Notes under the pieces: model-generated
The model's database searches: none
Told to the model about the DNA's origin: nothing
What the model saw: only the letters and a program-made list of their open reading frames with translations
Program-made: the position numbers and the translations under genes
Source of the DNA: RUG626 sp051866775
GTDB lineage: Bacteria > Bacillota > Clostridia > Oscillospirales > Oscillospiraceae
Assembly (NCBI GenBank): GCA_051866775.1
Contig: JBJDXR010000033.1
Location: 1-64,000 of the forward strand
DNA: 64,000 nucleotides
Direction of reading: 5' to 3'
Part shown: positions 48,858 to 57,200 of the stretch, in pieces
Layout of the letters: every line of letters starts with the position of its first letter
Numbering within the stretch: position 1 is the first letter of the stretch

Positions 48858-50101
48858 ATATGACGAAAGAGAATAATACTGATAAAAAAAGAAAAATATT
48901 ATATATAGTTTTTTCCATAATCACTTCTCTCGTGCTATGGCTCTATGTTGCGTATGTCGATAACCCGGAGAAGGATGTTTCTGTTTCCGGAATAAAAGTA
49001 GAATTCTCCGGAGAGGAGCTTCTTGCCGACAATAACCTTGTTGTCACAAGCGTCGATACGGCCTCCCTTACAATAACATTCAGCGGCAGCAGGAACGTTG
49101 TATCAAACTTATCAAAGGACAACGTCAGGGCGGTGGTTGATCTTAGCGACATTCTCAATTCTTCTCCGACCGCCGGGACCCATCAGCTTACTTATACTCT
49201 TGAGTACGGGACTTCCAGCAACGGCATTACTGTTTCTTCTGCTTCAAAAAATTATATAACCGTCACGATAGAAAAGCTTGTGACTGAAACTATTCCTGTA
49301 AGGGCAAATTATGAGGGCGGGATCGCCGATGGCTATACGGCAGAGGAACCTGTTGCCTCTCCGGAAACCATCACTGTCTCAGGCCCCAGGGAAACAGTAG
49401 ATAAAATTTCCTACGCACTTGCCACTCTCAACCGCGAGAACCTTTCTAAATCCGTTAGTGAGCAGGTTCCCGTTGTGCTTATGGATGAAGACGGTAATGT
49501 GGTAAGTGATGATGGACTTACTCTCAGTACAGACACTGTCACTGTCTCAATATCCGTCCTTATGGTAAAGGACGTACCGCTTGAGGTAAACCTTGTTTAT
49601 GGCGCCTCGGCAACTGCGGAAAATACTATTCGTAAAATTGATCCTGAATATATCACGATCTCCGGTGATCCGGAAATTCTTGATTCGTTTAATGTAATAA
49701 CACTCGGAACGATAGACCTGACAAGCTTCACCTCATCATATGGAGCTACCTATACCATAGTCCTTCCAAATGATGTCACCAACCTGTCGGGTGTTTCTTC
49801 CGCTTCCGTTGAGGTACGTGTACTGAACACAGAAACCACTAAGGTCACTTCTACAAATATCATCACGCGCAATGATCCAACAAATAATGTCAGCATTATT
49901 AACCAGAGCATTGAAGTCACCCTTCGAGGCAAGCAGGAAGATCTTGATGCCGTGACGCCCGAGAACATCAGGATAGTCGCTGACTTAAGCGGATTAGATA
50001 ATACTTCCGGACGATTCACTGTTAATGCAAAGGTATATGTTGATGGCTTTGATTCCGTTGACGCTGTAGGGGAGTATAAGGTCACAGTTATTATATCGTA
50101 A
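48854..50101 (+). CDS. cdaR: CdaR, YbbR-domain regulator of diadenylate cyclase
   Basis: A 415-residue membrane-anchored protein with one N-terminal span (about 15-35) and four extracytoplasmic YbbR repeats; one reads VTETIPVRANYEGGIADGYT. Such proteins bind CdaA and adjust its activity. Threonine, serine and valine are abundant, as expected for exported beta-rich repeats. The ATG at 48854 overlaps the cdaA stop. A structured intergenic region follows instead of glmM. Confidence 0.92.
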   Translation: MNMTKENNTDKKRKILYIVFSIITSLVLWLYVAYVDNPEKDVSVSGIKVEFSGEELLADNNLVVTSVDTASLTITFSGSRNVVSNLSKDNVRAVVDLSDILNSSPTAGTHQLTYTLEYGTSSNGITVSSASKNYITVTIEKLVTETIPVRANYEGGIADGYTAEEPVASPETITVSGPRETVDKISYALATLNRENLSKSVSEQVPVVLMDEDGNVVSDDGLTLSTDTVTVSISVLMVKDVPLEVNLVYGASATAENTIRKIDPEYITISGDPEILDSFNVITLGTIDLTSFTSSYGATYTIVLPNDVTNLSGVSSASVEVRVLNTETTKVTSTNIITRNDPTNNVSIINQSIEVTLRGKQEDLDAVTPENIRIVADLSGLDNTSGRFTVNAKVYVDGFDSVDAVGEYKVTVIIS

Positions 50102-50107
50102 GTTTTT

Positions 50108-50270
50108 GCTACTCAAAAGCACAGCAAAAATGGCCATGTGCCGCCTCTGGCGGCACGGCTTTAAAAGCTTAGCGCGTGGGCCGGGACGGCCCACATGCGC
50201 GTAAAACTTCATGCGCATTGCTTTTACCTGCTTTCGCTGTGTGCTTGACCGCGTATGAAGTTTTATACCC
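50108..50270 (+). repeat. structured intergenic region with GC-rich hairpins and an alternative fold
   Basis: Contains GTGCCGCC-TCT-GGCGGCAC (50138-50156), then GTGGGCCG-GGA-CGGCCCAC (50176-50194), extendable by GCGC/GCGC. A 14-bp stem (50203-50216 with 50251-50264) closes a 34-base loop. An alternative local hairpin (50201-50206 with 50222-50227) is mutually exclusive with that long stem. An outer pairing of AAGC and ACAGC (50117-50125) with 50236-50246 is also possible. No T run follows, so it is not a simple terminator. It could be a regulatory leader, a small RNA or a mobile palindromic element. Confidence 0.6.
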
Positions 50271-50298
50271 ATTCCTACAGGTGTTAAAGGAGAATGCG

Positions 50299-51210
50299 AT
50301 GTTCGGTTATATCCGTCCGGATGCACCAGAACTGAGGATCAAGGAGTTTGAACGGTTCAGAGCCTGCTATTGCGGGCTCTGCCATGAGCTTTCTGAAAGG
50401 TACGGACTCACAGCCAGATTCGTTTTGAATTATGACTTTGTGTTCCTTGCCATGCTTTTAAGCCATGATGAAAACAGCTGCGATTACTGCTTTAAGCGGT
50501 GCATGCCGACTTTTTTCAGGAGGCGCTGTGTTTGCAGCAGTTCACGTCAGCTTGAAGTCTGTGCAGGTTACTGCGTTATACTTACCTATTGGAAGCTATG
50601 TGACACTGTAAATGATGAAAAGGGGCTAAAGCGCCTTAAGGCAAGGCTCCTCAGGACTTTTTTAAGGCGCTCCTATAACAAGGCCTCGGCTGATTTCTCT
50701 GATTTTGACAGCTCTGTAAGCTCAAAGCTCATTGAGCTTACAGAGCTTGAGAACGCCAACGAGCCTTCTATGGACAAGTCCGCCGACAAATTCGCAGCCC
50801 TGCTGGCTTCTGCCGCTGCCGAGGAGCCTGATGAAGCCGTGCGCCGTGCGCTTGAGCAGATACTTTACCATGTAGGCAGGATAATTTACATTGCCGACGC
50901 TTACAATGACATAAAGGATGATATTAAGCATAAGCGATATAATCCGTTAGTCACACGCTATTCGCTCACCACCTTGAATGTTCCAAAAGAGGTATCCCTG
51001 TCCGTTTCTCAGACGCTCAGCGCCTCAAGCAGTATGATGTCTGCGGCATTTGAGCTTCTTCCAAGAAACTACTGGAGCGAAATAACCGAAAATATAGTTT
51101 ATTACGGTATACCGGATATGTGCCGTCAGGTCATTGCCGGTACTTACAGTAATAGGCCGCAGAGACTTCCAAAGCGTCCTGATAAACTTCAGGACAGATC
51201 GGAGAATTGA
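50299..51210 (+). CDS. DUF5685 family cysteine-rich protein
   Basis: A 303-residue protein of the clostridial DUF5685 family, opening MFGYIRPDAPELRIKEFERF and then CYCGLCHEL. Further cysteines occur in CDYCFKRCMP and RRRCVC within the first 80 residues, suggesting a metal or redox site. The rest is helical, with YHVGRIIYIADAYNDIKDD near the middle. The ATG at 50299 follows AAAGGAG; the frame is open upstream through the structured region, but that stretch does not look coding. A J-domain gene follows after three bases. The function is unknown. Confidence 0.82.
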   Translation: MFGYIRPDAPELRIKEFERFRACYCGLCHELSERYGLTARFVLNYDFVFLAMLLSHDENSCDYCFKRCMPTFFRRRCVCSSSRQLEVCAGYCVILTYWKLCDTVNDEKGLKRLKARLLRTFLRRSYNKASADFSDFDSSVSSKLIELTELENANEPSMDKSADKFAALLASAAAEEPDEAVRRALEQILYHVGRIIYIADAYNDIKDDIKHKRYNPLVTRYSLTTLNVPKEVSLSVSQTLSASSSMMSAAFELLPRNYWSEITENIVYYGIPDMCRQVIAGTYSNRPQRLPKRPDKLQDRSEN

Positions 51211-51213
51211 TAT

Positions 51214-51828
51214 ATGAACGACCCGTATAAGGTATTGGGAGTATCCCCAAACGCTTCGGATGACGAGATCAAGAAGGCGTATCGAAATCTTGCAAAGAAG
51301 TACCACCCCGACAACTACCATGACAATCCGTTAGCGGATCTGGCTCAGGAAAAGATGAAGGAGATCAATGAGGCGTATGACTCCATTACAAAAATGCGGT
51401 CCGGCGGAGCAGGTTCCTCACGAAGCTCGGGTTCAGGCGGAGCTTCCTCATATCAGAGCTACTCTTCAGGAGCAGATTATGGCGGAAACGATCTTTATAA
51501 CCGTATAAGAGGACTGATAAATTCAGGGGACCTCAATCAGGCGGAGCAGCTTCTTAACTCCGTCGCCAGCCGGGATGCTGAATGGAACTTTCTTATGGGG
51601 AGCATATATTACAAAAAAGGCTGGCTTGACGACGCCCGCAGCTTCTTTCAGCGGGCTGTGAATATGGACCCAGGAAACAGCGAGTACCGTCAGGCTCTGA
51701 TGATGCTGAATTCATCTTCGGCCCCGTACAGAAATACTGGATACGGGCCTCCAGCGGAATCCGGTTTTGATATGTGTGATATGTGTACAGCAATGATGTG
51801 CGCAAATATGATCTGCAGAGGCTGCTGA
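51214..51828 (+). CDS. J-domain protein with TPR-like repeats and Cys-rich tail
   Basis: A 204-residue protein with an N-terminal J domain (PYKVLGVSPNASDDEIKKAY, and HPD in KKYHPDNYH). A Gly/Ser-rich linker (about 63-90) follows, then a TPR-like helical region (EWNFLMGSIYYKKGWLDDA). The C-terminus is cysteine-rich, with five cysteines in the last 18 residues (MCDMCTAMMCANMICRGC). It lacks the zinc finger of DnaJ, so it is a specialised DnaK co-chaperone. It sits immediately after the Cys-rich DUF5685 gene and probably works with it; the client is unknown. Confidence 0.87.
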   Translation: MNDPYKVLGVSPNASDDEIKKAYRNLAKKYHPDNYHDNPLADLAQEKMKEINEAYDSITKMRSGGAGSSRSSGSGGASSYQSYSSGADYGGNDLYNRIRGLINSGDLNQAEQLLNSVASRDAEWNFLMGSIYYKKGWLDDARSFFQRAVNMDPGNSEYRQALMMLNSSSAPYRNTGYGPPAESGFDMCDMCTAMMCANMICRGC

Positions 51829-51838
51829 TTGTCAAAAT

Positions 51839-52357
51839 ATGAAGACTAACAAAGCGAGAAAAATTTCATTTACGGCTGTGTTTACGGCTTTCTCCATAGC
51901 TTTTCTGTATCTGTCCTCTGTATTTCCCACAGGGCAGCTGGGCTTCCTTGGCATTGCATCTCTTTTTGGCGTAGCCGCAGTCATAGAATATGGCACCGCA
52001 GGAGGGCTTTTCGTCTTCGCCGGCACCGCCCTTATAGGTTTGATGCTTGTACCGGACAAGATGCTCGTCGTACTATACTCCATGTTCTTTGGCTACTATC
52101 CGGTACTTAAATCAATTGCAGAGAAAATGCGTTCAAGGACTTTTGAATGGGTCGTTAAGCTCGCCGTATTCAACATTGCGCTCTCAATTATCCTATTTAT
52201 TTTCTCTTTTACATTATTTGAGACTGACATCATAAAAAACAGTTATGTTGTCATGTATATTTTTTGTAACGCCGTGTTTGTGGCTTTTGATGTGGGCGTG
52301 TCCAGATTAATATGCTTTTACACAGCTAAAATTTTCCCTAAAATCCACAGTAAATAA
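51839..52357 (+). CDS. integral membrane protein of unknown function
   Basis: A 172-residue hydrophobic protein with about five membrane segments, a basic N-terminus (MKTNKARKIS) and a basic C-terminus. The small size, segment number and alanine/glycine-rich first segments resemble S-components of ECF vitamin transporters or a biogenesis membrane protein, but no diagnostic motif was recognised. It starts 10 bases after the J-domain gene without an obvious strong ribosome-binding site and precedes yicC. Reading frame and hydrophobicity pattern support a real gene. Confidence 0.7.
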   Translation: MKTNKARKISFTAVFTAFSIAFLYLSSVFPTGQLGFLGIASLFGVAAVIEYGTAGGLFVFAGTALIGLMLVPDKMLVVLYSMFFGYYPVLKSIAEKMRSRTFEWVVKLAVFNIALSIILFIFSFTLFETDIIKNSYVVMYIFCNAVFVAFDVGVSRLICFYTAKIFPKIHSK

Positions 52358-52376
52358 AAGCAGGATGGAATAGATT

Positions 52377-53255
52377 ATGATAAAAAGTATGACAGGTTAT
52401 GGAAGTGCCAGCGGGACTTCGGGAAAATTGGAGATAACCGTTGAGCTCAGAAGCGTCAACAACAGATTTCTCGACTGTACCGTCAAACTTCCAAGAGTAT
52501 ACACTGTCCTTGAGGATGGCATTAAAACGCGCGTGCAGTCTGTGATATCCCGCGGCAAAGTGGATGTGTTTATCACAATAGACGCCTCAAAGGCAGATAA
52601 TGTAACAATAAGCGTAAATGAATCCCTTGCAGACGCTTACGTCTCCGCCATAAAGCAGCTGTCTGAGCGCTATTGTCTCCCCAACGATGTGACTGCGGTT
52701 TCTCTTTCACGTATGCAGGATGTCCTTTACGTCACAAAAACAGAGACTGACGTTGAACAGCTGGGAAAAGATATTGATGAGATACTTAGCCGGGCGCTGG
52801 CGGATTTTGATTCAATGCGTGTCCGTGAGGGTGAAAAGCTGTATAACGACATCTGCTCACGCGCCGACGCAATAGAGCGCCTCGTTGCTCAGGCTGAAGA
52901 ACGCTCTCCGATTACTGTCGCCGAATACAGGGAGCGCCTCACAAAACGTCTGAAGGAGGTGCTTGAAAACACCAAGCTCGATGAGGCCAGAATACTTACT
53001 GAAGCCGCAATATTTGCAGACCGCGTTGCAGTTAATGAGGAGACGGTCCGGCTTCACAGCCACATAGCCCAGCTGAGACAGCTACTAAACAGTGATGTGC
53101 CGGTCGGAAGAAAACTCGACTTTCTTGTTCAGGAGTTTAACCGTGAGGCTAACACCCTCGGCTCAAAGGGAAACGACCTTGAGATGGCACGAATCGTTGT
53201 AGATCTAAAGGCGGAGATTGAGAAGGTCCGCGAGCAGATCCAGAATGTAGAATAG
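52377..53255 (+). CDS. YicC family protein
   Basis: A 292-residue protein of the YicC family: N-terminal MIKSMTGYGSA, ELRSVNNRFLDC and a C-terminal DUF1732 region with GRKLDFLVQEFNREANTLGS. In Escherichia coli YicC is an RNase or RNase adaptor acting on the small RNA RyhB; the role in clostridia is not established. It stands ahead of remA, gmk and rpoZ, its usual place in Firmicutes. Confidence 0.93.
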   Translation: MIKSMTGYGSASGTSGKLEITVELRSVNNRFLDCTVKLPRVYTVLEDGIKTRVQSVISRGKVDVFITIDASKADNVTISVNESLADAYVSAIKQLSERYCLPNDVTAVSLSRMQDVLYVTKTETDVEQLGKDIDEILSRALADFDSMRVREGEKLYNDICSRADAIERLVAQAEERSPITVAEYRERLTKRLKEVLENTKLDEARILTEAAIFADRVAVNEETVRLHSHIAQLRQLLNSDVPVGRKLDFLVQEFNREANTLGSKGNDLEMARIVVDLKAEIEKVREQIQNVE

Positions 53256-53267
53256 GAGTGAGTGCTT

Positions 53268-53546
53268 TTGAAGCTTGTTAACATAGGCTTTGGAAATATG
53301 ATATCAGTCTCTCGCATAATCGCCGTTGTAAGCCCCGAATCGGCCCCAATAAAGAGAATAATTAATGACGGACGGGAAAGGGGCAGGCTCATTGATGCTA
53401 CCTATGGCCGCCGCACAAGGGCAGTTATTATCGCAGACAGCGGTCATATCATACTTTCGGCGATACAACCTGAGACTGTGGCGAGCCGCATTTCCGGCCG
53501 CTCTGAAAAAGACACTTTGGAGAATGAAGAATATGACGACGAATGA
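53268..53546 (+). CDS. remA: RemA/DUF370 family regulator
   Basis: A 92-residue protein close to RemA, the DNA-binding activator of extracellular matrix genes in Bacillus. It shows GFGNMISVSRIIAVVSPESA, PIKRIINDGRERGRLIDATY and GRRTRAVIIADSGHIILSA. The start is a TTG at 53268, 9 bases after AGGAG, matching the family N-terminus (KLVNIGFGN); GTG 53262 is too close to the site. In clostridia it is found beside gmk even in species with no known biofilm operon, so its targets here are open. Confidence 0.9.
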   Translation: MKLVNIGFGNMISVSRIIAVVSPESAPIKRIINDGRERGRLIDATYGRRTRAVIIADSGHIILSAIQPETVASRISGRSEKDTLENEEYDDE

Positions 53547-54114
53547 CAAAGGCCTTATTTTTATAGTTTCAGGCCCTTCTGGATGTGGGAAGAGCACGGT
53601 CTTGCACGAGGTCTTCAAGAAACGGGATAAGCTTTATTTTTCCGTATCCGCGACGACCAGAGAGCCTCGCTTAGGTGAGAGGGACGGTATTGAGTATTTC
53701 TTCCTCACACACGAAAAATTTAAAGAAATGCTGGCCCATGACGAATTTTTGGAGCATGCAGAATATGCCGGCAATAGCTACGGCACCCCGAGAGGTCCTG
53801 TCGAGGAAAAGCTCGGAGAGGGCTATGATGTTGTAATGGATATTGAGGTAAAGGGCGCAAAGCAAGTTAAGGATAAGCGTCCGGACGCCGTCTCTGTATT
53901 TATAAAGCCACCCAGTTTAGAGGTGCTTGAGATGAGGCTTCGCGGCCGTTCCACGGAAACAGAGGAAAAAATTCTCGAGCGTCTTGAGACCGCAAAAATT
54001 GAAATCGAAGCCGCAAAATGTTATGATTATATTGTCGTAAATGACGAGGTCGACCGGGCGGCCGCTGAGCTTCTCGATATCATGGAGAGTTCAAAGGCAC
54101 AGGCCCGCGCATAA
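53533..54114 (+). CDS. gmk: guanylate kinase
   Basis: Phosphorylates GMP to GDP. The 193-residue protein has P-loop GPSGCGKST, the GMP-binding SVSATTREPRLGERDGIEYF and YAGNSYGTPRGPVE. The ATG at 53533 lies inside the end of remA, 10 bases after GGAG. An ATG at 53524 is in frame but abuts that site. The gene is translationally linked to remA and followed by rpoZ. Confidence 0.95.
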   Translation: MTTNDKGLIFIVSGPSGCGKSTVLHEVFKKRDKLYFSVSATTREPRLGERDGIEYFFLTHEKFKEMLAHDEFLEHAEYAGNSYGTPRGPVEEKLGEGYDVVMDIEVKGAKQVKDKRPDAVSVFIKPPSLEVLEMRLRGRSTETEEKILERLETAKIEIEAAKCYDYIVVNDEVDRAAAELLDIMESSKAQARA

Positions 54115-54133
54115 TAGAAAGGATCTGATTTTT

Positions 54134-54340
54134 ATGATGTTATATCCTACAATGCCTGAACTTCTTTCTCAGGTTAACAACAGCAGATACCTGCTTGTAA
54201 ATGTTATCGCAAAAAGGGCAAGGGAGATATCGGCTGAAGCAGAGTCGGAAGAAATACCTCTCAATGAGAAGCCGGTGTCATTGGCTATTAATGAAATTGC
54301 GGAAGGAAAGGTCTCCGCTCATATTGAAGGGGAATTTTAA
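54134..54340 (+). CDS. rpoZ: RNA polymerase omega subunit
   Basis: A 68-residue omega subunit, which wraps the beta' C-terminus and aids polymerase assembly. The diagnostic NNSRYLLVNVIAKRAREI is near the N-terminus and SLAINEIAEGK near the C-terminus. Start ATG 54134 (or 54137) follows AAAGGA at a slightly long distance. Position after gmk is typical. Confidence 0.93.
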   Translation: MMLYPTMPELLSQVNNSRYLLVNVIAKRAREISAEAESEEIPLNEKPVSLAINEIAEGKVSAHIEGEF

Positions 54341-54343
54341 GCT

Positions 54344-54372
54344 TTTGGTTCGGATATGATATCCGAACCAAA
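54344..54372. repeat. near-perfect palindrome between rpoZ and priA
   Basis: 14-base arms (54344-54357 and 54359-54372) around a single central G. As RNA it would form an 11-bp stem with a 7-base loop, but only CTTTG follows, so it is at best a weak terminator. The arms contain GGTTCGGAT, also present in the thrC terminator. Confidence 0.5.
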
Positions 54373-54389
54373 CTTTGACATATAGGGGG

Positions 54390-56645
54390 GTGTACGGCTT
54401 TACGAAAAGACAAATAGCCAAAATCGCCGTATCCGCAGCCGTATTTGCTATTGACCGTCCATACTCCTATATTATCCCGGAAAACCTTGTTGATAGCATA
54501 TGTCCCGGAGTCAGAGTAACAGTTCCGTTTGGCAGAGGAAACCGCAGGACGGAGGGAATCGTTTTGTCCGTCTGCGATGAGGAAAAACGCGAGGGCTTAA
54601 AGCCCATTGAGTCGGTTCTTGACGACTCTCCGGTTTTTTCTGAGGAGCATATTAAACTTGCATTATGGATGCGCGACAGGTTCTTCTGTACACTGTATGA
54701 GGCCGCCAGAGCCATGCTTCCGGCAGGTATGTGGTTTTCAGGTGGGGAAAAGCGTGTAGGAGATAAGACAAAAAAGTTCATCACTTTGGCCATTTCCGGT
54801 GAGGAGGCCGAAATCATTGCCGAACAGCGGCATATGCGCGCCCCGCAGCAGTCAGCGGTCTTGCGGCTCCTTTCTGCAATCGGTGAGGCCGCGGCATCTG
54901 ATATCTGCTCATTTGCCGGCGTATCTCCTGCCGTCATAGCATCACTTGAAAAGAAGGGGCTTGTAACCTCTGAACTGCGGGAGGTTTATCGCAGACCGCT
55001 GCTGGACAGCCCCACTGCCGAACCGATAAGGCTTACAGATGGGCAGGAGAGGGTATTTTACGGACTTAAGGAGCTGCTCGTTTTCGATTCTCCAAAGGCC
55101 GCACTGCTTTACGGAGTAACGGGAAGCGGAAAAACCTCCGTCTATGTAAGGCTTGTCCAGGAGGCTCTTTCAATGGGCAGGGGGGCCATAGTCCTGGTAC
55201 CGGAGATCGGTCTTACACCCCAGTTTGTGGAAATTTTTTCATCACATTTTGCCGATGATGTGGCTGTACTGCACAGCTCACTTACAGCGGGCGAGCGCTA
55301 TGACGAATGGAAACGTATCAATGCCGGTTTAGTACACGTTGTCATCGGCACACGCTCCGCTGTGTTCGCACCGCTTAAAGATATCGGCCTTATTATTATC
55401 GACGAGGAGCAAGAGCACACCTATAAATCAGAGAACTCTCCACGCTATCACGCAAGAGATATTGCCAAATACAGGTGCGTAAGATCCAATGGACTTCTTG
55501 TACTCGGCTCTGCAACTCCTTCTGTCGACAGTATGTACTCAGCTTCACTTGGCAGATACAGCTATTTTGAACTGGAGAGTCGCTATAACGAGCGTCCGCT
55601 CCCTGAAGTCCTTATTGCCGATATGCGTGCAGAGCTTAAAGCAGGAAACGGCTCGTCTATCAGCTCTGTCCTAAAAGACGAGCTTCGGCGCAATATAGAC
55701 GCGGGCGAACAGAGCATATTGTTCTTAAATCGCCGCGGTGCTTCTAGCTTAGTCATGTGCGGGGAGTGCGGTTATACATTCACGTGCAGAAACTGCAGCG
55801 TTTCAATGACCTATCACTCTGTCGACCACCGCTTAAGATGCCACTATTGCGGTCATTCGCGGCCGCTCCCTGAAAAATGTCCCGAGTGCGGAGGAAAGCT
55901 GAAGTTTATCGGCGCAGGTACTCAAAAGCTTGAGACGGAGCTGCATGAGCTTTTTCCCGGCGTCGAGGTAATACGCATGGACACCGATACCGTCTCCCAC
56001 GTAGGCTCGCATCAAAAGCTCCTTTCAAAATTTAAAACCGAGAATATACCAATACTTATCGGCACGCAAATGGTGACCAAAGGACTTGATTTTGAAAACG
56101 TCACTCTTGCGGGCGTCATCTCTGCCGACCAGTCGCTGTATGCACCCGACTATAGGGCACACGAACGCACATTCTCACTTATAACACAGGTCGTCGGAAG
56201 ATCAGGAAGAGGAAGCAAAACAGGCAGAGCTGTGATCCAGACCTTCACTCCGGAGAATGAGATAATATGTCTTGCGGCAAAGCAGGATTATAAGAGCTTT
56301 TATGCCCGTGAGATAGAGCTTCGCAGGCTTATGTCCTCACCGCCCATTAGAGATCTGATCTCCGTGACCGTCACGGGGCCCTACGAGGCAGCCGTGCTTC
56401 GCGGCTGTATGAAGCTTGACTCGGCTTTAAGAAACTATATCCCAAATCAATCTGAGCTGAGCATATTTGGACCTGCGCCGGCAGGCGTTACAAAGGTTAA
56501 CAATCGTTTCCGTTATAAGCTGTCGCTTTCCTGTGAAAACAGCAGGAAGATACGGGATATTATCGGGCATGTGATACGCGAGTTTTCCGGCGATAGGGAA
56601 AACAGGGGCCTGTCGGTCTTCGCTGATGCCGATCCTGTTGAATGA
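54390..56645 (+). CDS. priA: primosomal protein N' (PriA helicase)
   Basis: 3'-5' DNA helicase that restarts stalled replication forks. The product of about 750 residues has the N-terminal DNA-binding domain (IAVSAAVFAIDRPYSYIIPE), Walker A GVTGSGKTS, DEEQ box IIDEEQEHTYK, paired zinc sites (CGECGYTFTCRNC and CHYCGHSRPLPEKCPEC) and the helicase motif GRSGRG. The start is uncertain. GTG 54390 directly abuts a GGGGGG run and TTG 54375 has no site. The spacing would better suit initiation near 54396-54402, where only GGC, TTT and ACG occur in frame. Confidence 0.93.
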   Translation: MYGFTKRQIAKIAVSAAVFAIDRPYSYIIPENLVDSICPGVRVTVPFGRGNRRTEGIVLSVCDEEKREGLKPIESVLDDSPVFSEEHIKLALWMRDRFFCTLYEAARAMLPAGMWFSGGEKRVGDKTKKFITLAISGEEAEIIAEQRHMRAPQQSAVLRLLSAIGEAAASDICSFAGVSPAVIASLEKKGLVTSELREVYRRPLLDSPTAEPIRLTDGQERVFYGLKELLVFDSPKAALLYGVTGSGKTSVYVRLVQEALSMGRGAIVLVPEIGLTPQFVEIFSSHFADDVAVLHSSLTAGERYDEWKRINAGLVHVVIGTRSAVFAPLKDIGLIIIDEEQEHTYKSENSPRYHARDIAKYRCVRSNGLLVLGSATPSVDSMYSASLGRYSYFELESRYNERPLPEVLIADMRAELKAGNGSSISSVLKDELRRNIDAGEQSILFLNRRGASSLVMCGECGYTFTCRNCSVSMTYHSVDHRLRCHYCGHSRPLPEKCPECGGKLKFIGAGTQKLETELHELFPGVEVIRMDTDTVSHVGSHQKLLSKFKTENIPILIGTQMVTKGLDFENVTLAGVISADQSLYAPDYRAHERTFSLITQVVGRSGRGSKTGRAVIQTFTPENEIICLAAKQDYKSFYAREIELRRLMSSPPIRDLISVTVTGPYEAAVLRGCMKLDSALRNYIPNQSELSIFGPAPAGVTKVNNRFRYKLSLSCENSRKIRDIIGHVIREFSGDRENRGLSVFADADPVE

Positions 56646-56672
56646 ATTTTATATACTTAGGAGATAAACAAT

Positions 56673-57200
56673 ATGGCAAAGAGAATCATTCGCGAAGAGG
56701 GCGATTCAATACTTCTGAAAAAGTGCAGGCCTGTGACTGAGTTTAACAGCAGGCTTCACACGCTCCTTGACGACATGAGGGAAACCCTCATTGCCGCAAA
56801 CGGGGTGGGGCTTGCCGCACCGCAGGTAGGCGTGCTGAGGCGCGCTGTTCTTGTTATGGACACTTCAAAGGAGGAGCTTTCTCCCGAGGAGCAAATAATT
56901 GAGCTTATTAATCCGGAGATAATAGAGTCCGACGGCGAGCAGACCGGCCCGGAGGGCTGCCTGTCGATTCCGGGTTTATACGGACTTGTCACACGCCCGG
57001 ACCACGTTAAGGTCCGCGCCCAGGATAGATTCGGAAACGTCTTTGAGGCAGAGGGAACAGCGCTCACTGCCCGCGCATTTTGTCATGAGCTTGATCATCT
57101 TGACGGGCATCTCTATACCGAACGCGCCGAGCGCATCCTCTCCGAGGAGGAGCTTGACGAGATGATGGCAGAAGAGAGCTCTCCGGAGGAGGATAAATGA
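56673..57200 (+). CDS. def: peptide deformylase
   Basis: Removes the formyl group from nascent N-terminal methionine. The 175-residue metalloenzyme has all three family motifs: GVGLAAPQ (44-51), EGCLS with ligand Cys96, and HELDH with His138, Glu139 and His142. An acidic C-terminal tail follows. It overlaps fmt by 4 bases, pairing the enzymes that remove and add the formyl group. Confidence 0.97.
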   Translation: MAKRIIREEGDSILLKKCRPVTEFNSRLHTLLDDMRETLIAANGVGLAAPQVGVLRRAVLVMDTSKEELSPEEQIIELINPEIIESDGEQTGPEGCLSIPGLYGLVTRPDHVKVRAQDRFGNVFEAEGTALTARAFCHELDHLDGHLYTERAERILSEEELDEMMAEESSPEEDK

